Source: Nocardia beijingensis NBRC 16342 (GTDB lineage Bacteria > Actinomycetota > Actinomycetes > Mycobacteriales > Mycobacteriaceae). From it: a stretch of DNA of 64,000 bases. The stretch covers positions 1-64,000 of the forward strand of contig NZ_BDBC01000002.1 in NCBI RefSeq assembly GCF_001612785.1, written 5' to 3'. Positions 49,143 to 59,294 of this stretch are shown one piece after another. Position 1 is the first letter of the stretch, and each line of letters begins with the position of its first letter. The notes below the pieces were generated by a model. The model worked only from the letters and a program-made list of their open reading frames with translations. It ran no database searches and was not told the DNA's origin. Position numbers and translations under genes: made by a program.

Positions 49143-50237
49143 TCAGCCGGCCAGCAGCGCGCCGAGGGCGCGGAGGTGGTCGGTGCTCGCGCCGAGGGCG
49201 AACTCGTTGTGTTTGGCGGCGGTGAAGTAGTTGTGCGCGATGTGGTCGCGGTCGATGCCGACGCCGCCGTGCACGTGGACGACGGTGTGCGCGACGCGGT
49301 GGCCCGCGTCGGCCGCCCAGAACTTGGCGGTGTGCACCGCTTCGGCGGCGGGCAGGTCCTCCGACAGCAGCCAGGCCGCCTGGGTCACCGCAAGACGCAA
49401 ACCCTGCACGTCGATGTAGGCGTCGGCGAGTCGCTGGGCCACGGCCTGGAAGCTGCCGACCGCCTTGCCGAACTGCTCGCGTTCCCTCGCGTATTCGGCG
49501 ACCAGCTCGAGCGCCCGCTCCAGGGTGCCGAGCTGCGCGGCGCTCAGGCCGAGCCAGGCGCGGGTGAGAACCCACTCCAGGATCTCCGCGCCGCCGGCCA
49601 CCGTGCCGACCAGTTCGGCCGGAGTATCGGTGAGCTCGACCGCGAACTCGGGACTGCGGTCGACCACCTGCTGCGCGGTCACGGTCGCCACGGCGGGATC
49701 GACCAGGAACACCGCAGGGGTTCCGGAGACCGTGGCGGGCACGAGGATTCGCTCGGCCCGGTTCGCGAAGGGCACGGTGGTCTTTGTCCCGGTCAGCCGC
49801 CAGCCGTCGTCTGTCTCGACGGCGGTGGTGGTCGGCGCGGCGGGTTCCCAGTTGCGCTCCTCGGCCAGCGCGACCGTCAGGATGACGCTGCCCTCGCCTG
49901 CCCGCGTGGCCAACTCCTGGTGCGCCGAGGAACCGAACCGAGCCAGCGCACCGGCGCCGAGCACGATCGACCACAGGTACGGCACGGCCGCCAGGTGCTT
50001 GCCCAGCTCGCGCAGGATCGCGGTCTGCTCGAGCGAGCCGAGGTCGCTGCCGCCGACCGACTCGGGCAGCGCGGCCGCGAGCACGCCGGTCTCGGCCAGC
50101 GAGCTCCACAGCTGCTGATCGAATCGCTCGTCGGCCTTGTCGAGTTCGCGCAGCCGGTCGGCGGTGACCAGCTTGCCGCACACCTCGCCGGTCAGCCGGC
50201 CGAGATCCAGTTGGGCTTCGGTGGGGGTGAAATCCAT
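49143..50237 (-). CDS. fadE27: Acyl-CoA dehydrogenase beta subunit FadE27 (ChsE5-like)
   Basis: 364 aa from ATG 50237. Short-type acyl-CoA dehydrogenase: 'LAAALPESVGGSDLGSLEQTAI', 'EYAREREQFGKAVGSFQAVAQRLADAYI', 'VVHVHGGVGIDRDHIAHNYFTAAK'. It lacks the C-terminal 'TNEVQR' motif of its partner FadE26, as expected for ChsE5. The known ChsE4-ChsE5 heterotetramer desaturates steroid CoA esters with a C8 or C5 side chain. It starts 20 bp after the fadE26 stop, the same pair as Rv3504-Rv3505. Confidence 0.9.
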   Translation of the reverse strand: MDFTPTEAQLDLGRLTGEVCGKLVTADRLRELDKADERFDQQLWSSLAETGVLAAALPESVGGSDLGSLEQTAILRELGKHLAAVPYLWSIVLGAGALARFGSSAHQELATRAGEGSVILTVALAEERNWEPAAPTTTAVETDDGWRLTGTKTTVPFANRAERILVPATVSGTPAVFLVDPAVATVTAQQVVDRSPEFAVELTDTPAELVGTVAGGAEILEWVLTRAWLGLSAAQLGTLERALELVAEYAREREQFGKAVGSFQAVAQRLADAYIDVQGLRLAVTQAAWLLSEDLPAAEAVHTAKFWAADAGHRVAHTVVHVHGGVGIDRDHIAHNYFTAAKHNEFALGASTDHLRALGALLAG

Positions 50238-50257
50238 GGAAGTTCTCCCTGTTTCGA

Positions 50258-51451
<1,194 letters not shown>

Positions 51452-51503
51452 GGCAATACCTCATGCTCGTTGGATCGGGTTCCCCCGATCATTGCATATG
51501 GAC

Positions 51504-51517
51504 TGAAACATGTTCCA
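51504..51517. promoter_or_regulatory. KstR box between fadE26 and fdxD
   Basis: TGAAACATGTTCCA is a full match to TNNAACNNGTTNNA. It lies 52 bp upstream of fadE26 and 87 bp upstream of fdxD, so it can serve both. Confidence 0.88.
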
Positions 51518-51604
51518 GTATTGATACTGAATCCCCCCGATGACGCCCCGGTGGAGCGGATCGGCTTGTTAGGCTTCGGCCAGAGTGGTGGTAAAGGAGT
51601 TGCC

Positions 51605-51793
51605 ATGAAGATCAGTGTCGATCCAGACCAGTGCGAAGCTAATGGAATCTGTGTCGGAATCGCCCCCGACGTGTTCGAACTCGATGACGAGGACGTACTG
51701 CACATCACGGAGGCCGACGTGCCCTCCGATCGGCTCGCCGATGTCCAGGATGCCGTCGCGCAGTGCCCCAAGGCGGCGCTACGGCTGCAGTGA
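51605..51793 (+). CDS. fdxD: 3Fe-4S ferredoxin FdxD
   Basis: 62 aa from ATG 51605, with AAAGGAG upstream. Cys10, Cys16 and Cys54 followed by Pro ('PDQCEANGICVGIAPDVFEL', 'AQCPKAAL') are the ligand pattern of small actinobacterial ferredoxins, with Ala/Asn at the position of the fourth Cys, consistent with a 3Fe-4S cluster. It matches Rv3503c. It may supply electrons to CYP125 or another P450 of the pathway. It is co-directional with hsd4B 43 bp downstream, which has its own KstR box. Confidence 0.92.
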   Translation: MKISVDPDQCEANGICVGIAPDVFELDDEDVLHITEADVPSDRLADVQDAVAQCPKAALRLQ

Positions 51794-51811
51794 ACGGGCC
51801 TTGCCGTAAGT

Positions 51812-51825
51812 TGGAACACGTTCTA
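51812..51825 (+). promoter_or_regulatory. KstR box upstream of hsd4B
   Basis: TGGAACACGTTCTA fits the KstR consensus fully. The end of the box overlaps a -10-like TAGAGT (51824-51829), and the hsd4B GTG follows 7 bases later: a leaderless arrangement. Confidence 0.88.
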
Positions 51826-51836
51826 GAGTCGGCCGC

Positions 51837-52739
51837 GTGAGCAATGATCTGAGCCTGGCGGGCCGTGTAGCGATCGTGACCGGCGGCGGCGCCGGACTTG
51901 GGCGGGCCGAGGCGCTCGCGCTGGCCGGGGCCGGTGCGTCCGTGGTGATCAACGACCTCGCGGAGTCGGACGCCGTCGCGGACACGCTCGGCGCGATCCG
52001 GGCGCTCGGCGCCAAGGCGGAGTTCGTCGCGGGCAGTATCGCCGAGCGCGCCACCGCCGACGCGCTGATCCGCACCGCGGAGGAGTCGTTCGGTTCGGTC
52101 GACATCGTGGTCAACAACGCGGGCATCACCCGCGACCGGATGCTGTTCAACATGTCCGACGAGGATTTCGACGCGGTGCTCGCGGTGCACCTGCGCGGCC
52201 ATTTCCTGCTCTCGCGCAACGCCGCCGCCTACTGGCGCGGCAAGTCGAAGCAGGCGGGCGCGCCGGTGTACGGCAGGCTGGTCAACACCTCGTCGGAGGC
52301 CGGATTGCTGGGCCCGGAGGGGCAGGCCAACTACGGCGCGGCGAAGGCGGGCATCACCGCGCTCACCCTTTCGGCCGCGCGGGCGCTGTCGCGCTACGGC
52401 GTGCGCGCCAACGCGATCGCCCCGCGAGCGCGCACGGCGATGACCGAGGCGGTGTTCAGTCCCGCCCCGGAGGGGGAGCCCGACCCGCTGTCGCCCGATC
52501 ATGTGGCCCGGCTGGTGGCCTACCTGGCCTCGCCCGCGGCCGACGGGGTCAACGGCCAACTGTTCGTCGTCTACGGGGGGATGGTGGCGCTGATGGCGGC
52601 GCCCGTCGTCGAGCGCAGGTTCGACGCGGCCGAGGGGGAGTGGTCGCCGCGGGATCTGGCCGATACGCTGGGCGGCTACTTCGCCGATCGCCCCGATGGG
52701 CGGACCTTCTCGGCGTCTTCGCTGACCGAGCTGGGGTGA
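51837..52739 (+). CDS. hsd4B: Steroid-CoA hydroxyacyl dehydrogenase Hsd4B (SDR)
   Basis: 300 aa from GTG 51837. SDR motifs: 'VAIVTGGGAGLGRAEALALAG', 'VVINDLAESD' (NAD-type), 'VVNNAGITRDRMLFNMSDEDF', Ser in 'VNTSSEAGLLG' and 'YGAAKAG', ending with a long MFE-2-like C-terminus ('VARLVAYLASPAADGVNGQLFVVYGG'). It corresponds to Rv3502c, thought to oxidise 3-hydroxyacyl steroid side chains between the EchA19-type hydratase and FadA5. It is the last catabolic gene before the mce4 operon. Confidence 0.88.
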   Translation: MSNDLSLAGRVAIVTGGGAGLGRAEALALAGAGASVVINDLAESDAVADTLGAIRALGAKAEFVAGSIAERATADALIRTAEESFGSVDIVVNNAGITRDRMLFNMSDEDFDAVLAVHLRGHFLLSRNAAAYWRGKSKQAGAPVYGRLVNTSSEAGLLGPEGQANYGAAKAGITALTLSAARALSRYGVRANAIAPRARTAMTEAVFSPAPEGEPDPLSPDHVARLVAYLASPAADGVNGQLFVVYGGMVALMAAPVVERRFDAAEGEWSPRDLADTLGGYFADRPDGRTFSASSLTELG

Positions 52740-52830
52740 GCCGCGGCGGCTCGCCGCGGGCACGCTACTGATCAGCTGTCCAACTGTTGATCATGTGATC
52801 GGTGCTTGGTAGACATAGGGACGGGTTATG

Positions 52831-52851
52831 TCCCACCTCACAAAGGTGGGA
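52831..52851 (+). terminator. Hairpin after hsd4B
   Basis: TCCCACCT (52831-52838) pairs with 52844-52851 around a 5-base loop, 91 bp beyond hsd4B. The 289-bp spacer 52740-53028 also holds the mce4 KstR-like box; nothing else was seen. Confidence 0.55.
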
Positions 52852-52941
52852 TCATCACTCGCTGACACCGGTTCCAAATTTATATGCCGATCTTTCGAAA
52901 TAATGCACGTCAGATGTGTGAAAAATGCTACCGGCAACACG

Positions 52942-52955
52942 GTGAACATGTTCTA
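52942..52955 (+). promoter_or_regulatory. KstR-like box upstream of the mce4 operon
   Basis: GTGAACATGTTCTA matches the KstR consensus except the first T, and lies 73 bp before yrbE4A. In mycobacteria and rhodococci the mce4 operon is a KstR target. Confidence 0.8.
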
Positions 52956-53028
52956 ATCGTTCCGGCGGTGCGGCCACGGTGAGATTCGCGCCGTGTGCTG
53001 TGTACGCCGGTGAGCAAGGAGGATCGCG

Positions 53029-53793
53029 ATGAACGAGGTCCTTGCCGTGCCGTTGCGGGCCGTCGGCGGATTCTTCGAACTCACCGCCGATGTCGCACGT
53101 GCCAGCGTGCGCAGACCCTTTCAATGGCGCGAGTTCATCGATCAGTCGTGGTTCATCGCGCGGGTATCGATCGTGCCGACATTGCTGGTCGCCATTCCCT
53201 TCACCGTTCTGGTGAGCTTCACGCTGAACATTCTGTTGCGCGAGATCGGCGCGGCCGACCTGAGCGGAGCGGGCGCGGCGTTCGGCGCGGTCACCCAGGT
53301 GGGTCCGATCGTCACCGTGCTCATCGTCGCCGGCGCAGGCGCGACCGCGATCTGCGCCGACCTGGGCGCCCGCACCATCCGCGAGGAAATCGACGCGATG
53401 CGGGTGCTCGGCATCAATCCGGTGCACCGCTTGGTGGTGCCGCGGGTGCTCGCCTCGATGTTCGTCGCGCTGATGCTCAACAGCCTGGTGTGCACCATCG
53501 GCATCGTCGGCGGATTTCTGTTCTCGGTGTTTCTGCAGGACGTGAACCCCGGCGCGTTCGTCAATGGCATCACGCTGCTCACCCATCTGCCCGAGTTGAT
53601 CATTTCGGAGGTGAAAGCCGGATTGTTCGGGCTGATCGCCGGACTGGTCGCCTGCTATCTGGGCCTGAATGTCAAAGGTGGACCCAAGAGTGTCGGTGAT
53701 GCGGTGAATCAGACCGTAGTGTTCGCTTTTATGGCCTTGTTCGTCGTGAACGTGGTGGTCACCGCCGTCGGCATCAAGTTCACGGCGCGGTGA
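53029..53793 (+). CDS. yrbE4A: Mce4 ABC-type permease YrbE4A
   Basis: 254 aa from ATG 53029, with AAGGAGG upstream. MlaE/YrbE-type integral membrane protein with about five helices: 'VSIVPTLLVAIPFTVLVSFTLN', the EQ-loop-like 'ADLGARTIREEIDAMRVLGINPVHRLVVPRVLA' region (residues about 110-142) that contacts the MceG ATPase, and 'GLIAGLVACYLGLNVKGGPKSVGDAVNQTVV'. With YrbE4B it forms the sterol importer channel of the Mce4 system in the plasma membrane. The ATPase (mceG) is not in this window. Confidence 0.93.
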   Translation: MNEVLAVPLRAVGGFFELTADVARASVRRPFQWREFIDQSWFIARVSIVPTLLVAIPFTVLVSFTLNILLREIGAADLSGAGAAFGAVTQVGPIVTVLIVAGAGATAICADLGARTIREEIDAMRVLGINPVHRLVVPRVLASMFVALMLNSLVCTIGIVGGFLFSVFLQDVNPGAFVNGITLLTHLPELIISEVKAGLFGLIAGLVACYLGLNVKGGPKSVGDAVNQTVVFAFMALFVVNVVVTAVGIKFTAR

Positions 53794-53797
53794 TCCG

Positions 53798-54649
53798 ATG
53801 GCCTTCGTAATCGAATCCCGCTTCCCCCGTACCGTTCGACGGGTGCGCCGGATGTCGGATTCGCTCGATTCGGTGGGCAAGCATGCGGTGTTCTATGCCC
53901 AGGCGCTCGGTTCCATTCCGCGCGCCCTGCTGCACTACCGCACCGAGACCATCCGGCTGATCGCCGAGATCAGCATGGGCACCGGTGCGCTGGCGGTGAT
54001 CGGCGGCACGGTGGTGATCGTCGGGTTCCTCACCCTCTTCGCGGGCGGAACCATCGCCGTGCAGGGTTACAGCTCGCTGGGCAATATCGGCGTCGAGGCG
54101 CTGACCGGCTTCTTCGCGGCGTTCATCAATGTCAGGATCGCGGCGCCGGTGATCTCCGGCATCGGCCTGGCGGCCACCATCGGGGCCGGTTCGACCGCGC
54201 AGCTGGGCGCGATGCGGGTCGCCGAGGAGATCGACGCGCTGGAATCGATGGCCATCCGGCCGGTGCCCTACCTGGTCGGCACCCGCGTGCTGGCCGGGAT
54301 GATCGCGATCGTCCCGCTCTACGCGCTCGCGGTGATCGCCTCGTTCCTGGCCAGCCGGTTCGCCACCGTGGTGATCTACGGGCAGTCGGCGGGCGTCTAC
54401 GACCACTACTTCTCCACCTTCCTCATCCCGAGCGACATCCTCTGGTCCTTCGCCCAGGCGATCTTCATGGCGTTGGCGGTCATGCTGATCCACACCTACT
54501 ACGGCTACAACGCCGCTGGCGGCCCGGTCGGCGTCGGCGTCGCGGTGGGCAACGCGGTGCGCGCCTCGCTGGTCGCGGTGGTCACGGTGACCCTGCTGAT
54601 CTCGCTGGCCATCTACGGCACCTCCGGCAACTTCCATCTCTCCGGATAA
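53798..54649 (+). CDS. yrbE4B: Mce4 ABC-type permease YrbE4B
   Basis: 283 aa from ATG 53798, 4 bp after yrbE4A. Same MlaE fold: 'ISMGTGALAVIGGTVVIVGFL', 'QLGAMRVAEEIDALESMAIRPVPYLVGTRVLAGMI' (EQ-loop region, residues about 130-165) and 'YYGYNAAGGPVGVGVAVGNAV'. It pairs with YrbE4A. The next gene follows after 5 bp, so all ten genes to 63241 form one operon. Confidence 0.93.
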   Translation: MAFVIESRFPRTVRRVRRMSDSLDSVGKHAVFYAQALGSIPRALLHYRTETIRLIAEISMGTGALAVIGGTVVIVGFLTLFAGGTIAVQGYSSLGNIGVEALTGFFAAFINVRIAAPVISGIGLAATIGAGSTAQLGAMRVAEEIDALESMAIRPVPYLVGTRVLAGMIAIVPLYALAVIASFLASRFATVVIYGQSAGVYDHYFSTFLIPSDILWSFAQAIFMALAVMLIHTYYGYNAAGGPVGVGVAVGNAVRASLVAVVTVTLLISLAIYGTSGNFHLSG

Positions 54650-54654
54650 GCGAC

Positions 54655-55869
54655 ATGGCGGAATCGAAGCAAACGGAAAACCGCCTGGTGCGGGCGCTGC
54701 GCGGCGGCCTCGGCCTCAAACTGGCCGGGGCGGCGATGGTGCTGGCGCTGGTCGCGATCGTGACGGTCGCGCTGATCATGTTCGTCGGCGGGTTCACCCC
54801 GACGGCCACCGTGACGGTGGACGCGCCGCGCAGCGGGCTGGTGCTCGACCCGGACGCCAAGGTGAAGGTCCGCGGTGTGGAGATCGGCCGGGTGGCCGCC
54901 ATCGACAACACCGCCGACGGCGCCCGGCTGAAGCTGGCCCTCGACCCGGAACTGTTGAAGCTGGTGCCGTCCAACGCGGACGTCGACATCAGGTCCACCA
55001 CCGTGTTCGGCGCGAAGTACGTCAACTTCATCGTCCCGCAGCAGCCGTCGTCCACCTCGCTGGCACCGGGCGCGGTCGTCACCGCGCAGCGGGTGACCGT
55101 CGAGTTCAACACGCTGTTCCAGCATCTGTCCGACGTGCTCGCCAAGATCGAGCCGGAGAAGCTGAACGCGACGCTGTCCGCGCTCGGCACCGCGCTGCAA
55201 GGCCGCGGGGACAAGCTCGGCCAACTGCTCGTCCAGAGTGACGCCTACTTGCGCGACATCAACCCGTACCTGCCCACGCTGCAACAGGATCTGACGAAGA
55301 CCGGCCAGGTCACCGACCTGTACGCCGACTCGGTGAACGACCTGCTGCGCACCGTGGACAACTTCACGGTGACCAGCAAGACCCTCGCCCAGGAGCAGGA
55401 CAGCCTGGACAACGTCCTGGTGAATCTCACCGGCCTGGCCGACACCACCGGAGCGGTCCTGCGCGAGAACGAGAATCAGCTCGGCACGGCGCTGGACCTG
55501 CTGCGCCCCACCACCGGGCTGCTCGACGAGTACGCGCCCGCGCTGTACTGCCTGATCGGCGGTCTCGGCAAGGCGCTGCCGCTGGGTGAGGCGGTCTTCG
55601 GCGGCCTGCAGGAAGGCGTCGCGCTGAACACCGGCTTCATGTACGGCGCGAAGCCCTACACCTATCCGGAGGATCTGCCGAAGGTGAACGCGACCGGCGG
55701 CCCGCAGTGCGGCGGCATCCTGGACCGGGTGCCGGGCAGCCACGCGAACTATGTCGTCACCGACACCTCGGAGGGGCATGTGTACACACCGTCGACGACG
55801 CTGACCGTCAATCCGCCGAAGGTCTTCCAACTCCTGTTCGCCGGACTACCGGGGGTGCCGCGCCCGTGA
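54655..55869 (+). CDS. mce4A: Mce-family protein Mce4A
   Basis: 404 aa from ATG 54655. An N-terminal anchor helix ('LAGAAMVLALVAIVTVALIMFVGG', residues about 22-45) precedes the MCE domain ('ATVTVDAPRSGLVLDPDAKVKVRGVEIGRVAAI', 'NADVDIRSTTVFGAKYVNFI') and a long helical region (about 140-320). The C-terminal part contains two Cys ('PALYCLIGG', 'GGPQCGGILDRV'). Mce4A-F are thought to form a hexamer-like tunnel that carries cholesterol across the periplasm. Confidence 0.92.
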   Translation: MAESKQTENRLVRALRGGLGLKLAGAAMVLALVAIVTVALIMFVGGFTPTATVTVDAPRSGLVLDPDAKVKVRGVEIGRVAAIDNTADGARLKLALDPELLKLVPSNADVDIRSTTVFGAKYVNFIVPQQPSSTSLAPGAVVTAQRVTVEFNTLFQHLSDVLAKIEPEKLNATLSALGTALQGRGDKLGQLLVQSDAYLRDINPYLPTLQQDLTKTGQVTDLYADSVNDLLRTVDNFTVTSKTLAQEQDSLDNVLVNLTGLADTTGAVLRENENQLGTALDLLRPTTGLLDEYAPALYCLIGGLGKALPLGEAVFGGLQEGVALNTGFMYGAKPYTYPEDLPKVNATGGPQCGGILDRVPGSHANYVVTDTSEGHVYTPSTTLTVNPPKVFQLLFAGLPGVPRP

Positions 55870-56894
55870 GGAATACCGCGACCACCGTCAAACTGGCCAT
55901 CTTCACCCTGGTGATGACGCTGATCTTCGCCGGCCTGGCGGTCGTGTTCAGTCAGATGCGCTTCGCGCGCGAGAACGGCTACCACGCCGTGTTCACCAGT
56001 TCCTCCGGCATGCTGCCCGGGGCGAAGGTGCGCATCGCCGGCGTGCCGGTCGGCTCGGTGACGTCGGTGAAAGTCGGCAAGGACTATCTGGCGCACGTCG
56101 AGTTCGACGTCGATCGCAAGTACCGTCTGCTCACCAGCACCCGCGCGGCGATCAAATACGAGAACCTGGTCGGCGACCGCTATCTCGAGCTGTCGGAGGG
56201 ACCAGGCTCCAACCGCGTCTTGCAGCCCGGCGGCACCATCGTGAAGGAGCAGACCGCGCCGGCGCTGGATCTGGACATGCTGCTCGGCGGATTCCGTCCG
56301 TTGCTGCGTGGCCTCGACCCCGGCCAGGTGAACGACCTGACCAACGCGCTGCTGCAGATCTTCCAGGGCCAGGGCGGCACGCTGGTGTCCCTGCTCAACA
56401 GCGGCGGCTCGTTCGCCAAGACCCTCGCCGACCGGGACGCCTTGATCGGCAGCGTGATCAACAACCTCAACGCGGTGCTGCGGACCATCGATGAGCGCGG
56501 CGACCAGTTCGCCACCACGATCGCCGAATTGCAGCGCCTGATCAGCGGACTGGCCGCGGACAAGGACCAGATCGGCGACGCGCTGCCGCGCATCGCCGGA
56601 GCCACCGGCGACCTGACCGATCTGCTTTCCCAAGCCCGTCCCGATCTGCGGGGCACCATCGAGCAGACCGGTCGCCTGGCCACGAACCTCGACGCCGGGT
56701 CGGACACCGTCCAATGGGTGCTGGACCGGCTGCCGTCGACCTATCGCCAGCTGATCCGCATCGGCTCATACGGTTCCTTCCTCCAGCTCTACGTCTGCTC
56801 GACGAACTTCCTGGTGGACGGCCCGAACGGGCAGACGATGAAGATCAATATGCCCGGGGCGCAGACGACCGGAAGGTGTGCGGACAACCGATGA
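55866..56894 (+). CDS. mce4B: Mce-family protein Mce4B
   Basis: 342 aa from GTG 55866, overlapping the mce4A stop (GTGA). N-terminal anchor ('VKLAIFTLVMTLIFAGLAVVF'), MCE domain ('YHAVFTSSSGMLPGAKVRIAGVPVGSVTSVKVG', 'TRAAIKYENLVGDRYLEL'), then a coiled helical stalk through about residue 290 ('ERGDQFATTIAELQRLISGLAADKDQIGDA'). It is shorter than Mce4A and ends soon after the stalk with two Cys ('LYVCSTNF', 'GRCADNR'). Confidence 0.92.
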   Translation: MRNTATTVKLAIFTLVMTLIFAGLAVVFSQMRFARENGYHAVFTSSSGMLPGAKVRIAGVPVGSVTSVKVGKDYLAHVEFDVDRKYRLLTSTRAAIKYENLVGDRYLELSEGPGSNRVLQPGGTIVKEQTAPALDLDMLLGGFRPLLRGLDPGQVNDLTNALLQIFQGQGGTLVSLLNSGGSFAKTLADRDALIGSVINNLNAVLRTIDERGDQFATTIAELQRLISGLAADKDQIGDALPRIAGATGDLTDLLSQARPDLRGTIEQTGRLATNLDAGSDTVQWVLDRLPSTYRQLIRIGSYGSFLQLYVCSTNFLVDGPNGQTMKINMPGAQTTGRCADNR

Positions 56895-57952
56895 ACGAGC
56901 AGCGATCACCCGCCATCACCATCGGCATCGTCGGCCTCGTGCTCGCGGTGGCGGTGGCGCTGTCGGCACTGCAATTCGACCGGCTGCCGTTCATCCGCTC
57001 CGGCGCGACGTTCACCGCCTACTTCGCCGACGCGGGCGGCCTGCTGCCCGGCGACGCGGTCCAGGTGGCGGGCGTGCGATCGGGGCGGGTGGAAGACGTC
57101 AGCCTGGACGGCGCGAAAGTGCTGGTCCGGTTCACCCTCGCGGAGTCGATCGTGCTCGGCGAGAAGACCTCGGCGGCGATCAAGACGAACACGGTGCTCG
57201 GGCGCAAATCGCTCGAGGTGACGCCATCGGGCCCCGGCGCGCTGCGCGCCGACGACACCATCCCGCTCGAACGCACCACCTCGCCGTACTCGCTCAACGA
57301 GGCGTTGAGCGAACTGGCGGGAACCGTGCACGACCTGGACCTGGACCGGGTCGACCAGACCTTGGACGTGCTTTCGGCGACCTTCGCCGACACGCCGGCG
57401 CCGTTGCGCTCGGCGCTGGACGGCGTCACCGCGCTCTCCCGCAGCATCAACGCGCGCGACCAAGCGCTGACCGACCTGCTGAAACGGGCGCAGAACGTGA
57501 CGAAGATCCTCGCCGACCGCGGCAACCAGATCAACGCGCTGCTGCTGGACGGCAACGAACTGCTCGGCGAGCTGGACCGGCGGCGCACCGCGCTCGGGCA
57601 GCTGATCGTCTACGTCAACGGACTCGCCCAGCAGCTTTCCGGCCTGGTCGCCGACAACGAGGCACAGCTGAGACCCGCCCTGGACAAGCTGAATTCGGTG
57701 GTGGCGCTGTTGCAGCGCAACAAGCAGAACCTCGCCGACGCGCTGGACGGGCTCGGCCCGTTCGCCGCGGCCCTCGGTGAACAGGTCGGCAGCGGCCCCT
57801 ACTTCCAGGCGTACGTGATCAACGCGGCGAGCAAGACGTTGCAACCGCTGGTGGACGCGCTGGTGTGGCCGCAGCACCTGCCGAACGACTTGCAGAGCTA
57901 TCTCACGCCGGCCCCGTCGATCGTTCCCGCGACCCAGGAGCCGCCGCGATGA
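56891..57952 (+). CDS. mce4C: Mce-family protein Mce4C
   Basis: 353 aa from ATG 56891, overlapping the mce4B stop (ATGA). Anchor helix 'ITIGIVGLVLAVAVALSAL', MCE domain 'FTAYFADAGGLLPGDAVQVAGVRSGRVEDVSL' and 'SAAIKTNTVLGRKSLEV', then a helical stalk ('SRSINARDQALTDLLKRAQNVTKILADRGNQINALL'). The C-terminus is short and Pro-rich. Its stop overlaps the start of a 22-aa frame that leads into mce4D. Confidence 0.92.
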   Translation: MNEQRSPAITIGIVGLVLAVAVALSALQFDRLPFIRSGATFTAYFADAGGLLPGDAVQVAGVRSGRVEDVSLDGAKVLVRFTLAESIVLGEKTSAAIKTNTVLGRKSLEVTPSGPGALRADDTIPLERTTSPYSLNEALSELAGTVHDLDLDRVDQTLDVLSATFADTPAPLRSALDGVTALSRSINARDQALTDLLKRAQNVTKILADRGNQINALLLDGNELLGELDRRRTALGQLIVYVNGLAQQLSGLVADNEAQLRPALDKLNSVVALLQRNKQNLADALDGLGPFAAALGEQVGSGPYFQAYVINAASKTLQPLVDALVWPQHLPNDLQSYLTPAPSIVPATQEPPR

Positions 57953-58017
57953 GTGAGCGCAACACGGCCGCTTGCGCGGTCTTGCCGGAGCCGACCGTCA
58001 GCGAGGTGGACGGATGA
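57949..58017 (+). CDS. 22-aa coupling ORF between mce4C and mce4D
   Basis: ATG at 57949 overlaps the mce4C stop (ATGA), the frame runs 22 codons, and its TGA overlaps the ATG of mce4D (ATGA at 58014-58017). AGGAG precedes it by about 9 bases. The peptide is polar with one Cys and no helix to speak of. It may be a translational relay that couples mce4C to mce4D rather than a functional protein, or the residue of a longer N-terminus of mce4D. Confidence 0.45.
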   Translation: MSERNTAACAVLPEPTVSEVDG

Positions 58018-59294
58018 GCGCGCTGAACGCCGTACGAAGACTGCCCCGCTGGGCGCTGGTGCTGGCCGGCGTGGTCGTCGCGGCGCTGGTGGTCGCGGTC
58101 GCGTGGAACGGCATAACCCGGATCGGGACCACGAAGGTGACCGCCTATTTCCCGTCCACATCCGGCCTGTACGCGGGCGACGACGTGCGGGTGCTCGGCG
58201 TCAAGGTCGGCCGCATCGATGCGATCGAGCCGGGAGCGGACCGGGTGAAGGTGACCATGACGCTGAATCGCGGCGTCGACGTGCCCGCCGACCCGAAAGC
58301 GGTGATCATCTCGCCTTCGCTGGTCTCGGCGCGTTTCATCCAGCTCGCGCCCGCCTACACCGGCGGCCCGAAGCTGAAGGACAACGGCGTGATCCCGATC
58401 GAGCACACCGCGGTGCCGGTCGAGTGGGACGACATCAAGGCCGAGCTGTCCAAGCTGGCCACCGCGCTCGGGCCGGTCGGCGACGACAAACAGGGGTCCT
58501 TCGGCCGCTTCGTCGACACCGCCGCGAACAACCTGGACGGCAACGGGCAGCGCTTCCGAGACACGCTGCGGGAGCTGTCGGCCACGTTGAGCACGCTGTC
58601 CGACGGCCGCACCGACCTGTTCGGCACCGTGCGCAATTTGCAGAAATTCGTCGACGTGCTGTCGGCGAGCAACGAGCAGATCGTGCAGTTCGAAGGCAGG
58701 CTCGCGTCGGTGTCGTCGGTGCTGAGCGGGGTCTCGGCGGATCTCGGCGCGGGACTGGACAACCTGGACGCGGCGATCGTGGACGTGCGCCGGTTCATCG
58801 ACGGCAGCGGCGCCGAACTCACCGAGGGGGTGCAGCGGCTGGCCGACGCCACCCAGGTGCTGGTCGACAAGCGCCCGGAACTGGAGCGCGTCCTGCACTC
58901 CGGCCCGACCGCGCTGGTGAACTTCTACCAGATCTACAAACCGGCTCAAGGGACGCTGACCGGCGCGATCGCGTTGAACAACCCGGCCGACCCGCTCGGC
59001 TTCCTGTGCGGCTCGGTGCGCGCGCTGGAGACCAACGACTCCGATCGCAGCGCCGACCTGTGCGCGCAGTACCTGGCGCCCGTGATCAACAGCCTGAGCA
59101 TGAACTACGTGCCGATCATGGCGAACCCGGCCAGCGGCGTGACCGCGTTCCCCGACCAGTTGGTGTACACCGATCCCAGCCTGGCGGGGCGGGTGGCGAG
59201 TCAGAACTCGGCGCAGCCGCAGCCCGCGCCGGTGAGCATTCCGGACGGCCTCGCCGGACTGGCCATTCCGGGACTGACAGGAGGAGGGCGATGA
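58014..59294 (+). CDS. mce4D: Mce-family protein Mce4D
   Basis: 426 aa from ATG 58014, with GAGGTG 6 bases upstream; an upstream in-frame ATG at 57972 is less likely. Anchor helix 'RWALVLAGVVVAALVVAVAW', MCE domain 'VTAYFPSTSGLYAGDDVRVLGVKVGRIDAI' and 'AVIISPSLVSARFIQLAPAY', helical stalk to about residue 300, and a C-terminal domain with Cys ('LGFLCGSVRAL', 'SADLCAQYLAPV'). Confidence 0.92.
   Translation: MSALNAVRRLPRWALVLAGVVVAALVVAVAWNGITRIGTTKVTAYFPSTSGLYAGDDVRVLGVKVGRIDAIEPGADRVKVTMTLNRGVDVPADPKAVIISPSLVSARFIQLAPAYTGGPKLKDNGVIPIEHTAVPVEWDDIKAELSKLATALGPVGDDKQGSFGRFVDTAANNLDGNGQRFRDTLRELSATLSTLSDGRTDLFGTVRNLQKFVDVLSASNEQIVQFEGRLASVSSVLSGVSADLGAGLDNLDAAIVDVRRFIDGSGAELTEGVQRLADATQVLVDKRPELERVLHSGPTALVNFYQIYKPAQGTLTGAIALNNPADPLGFLCGSVRALETNDSDRSADLCAQYLAPVINSLSMNYVPIMANPASGVTAFPDQLVYTDPSLAGRVASQNSAQPQPAPVSIPDGLAGLAIPGLTGGGR

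Noticed and set aside
57953..59290. In-frame upstream extension of mce4E through mce4D
   Set aside because: This is another frame of mce4D; the lipoprotein signal with its lipobox fixes the mce4E start at 59291.
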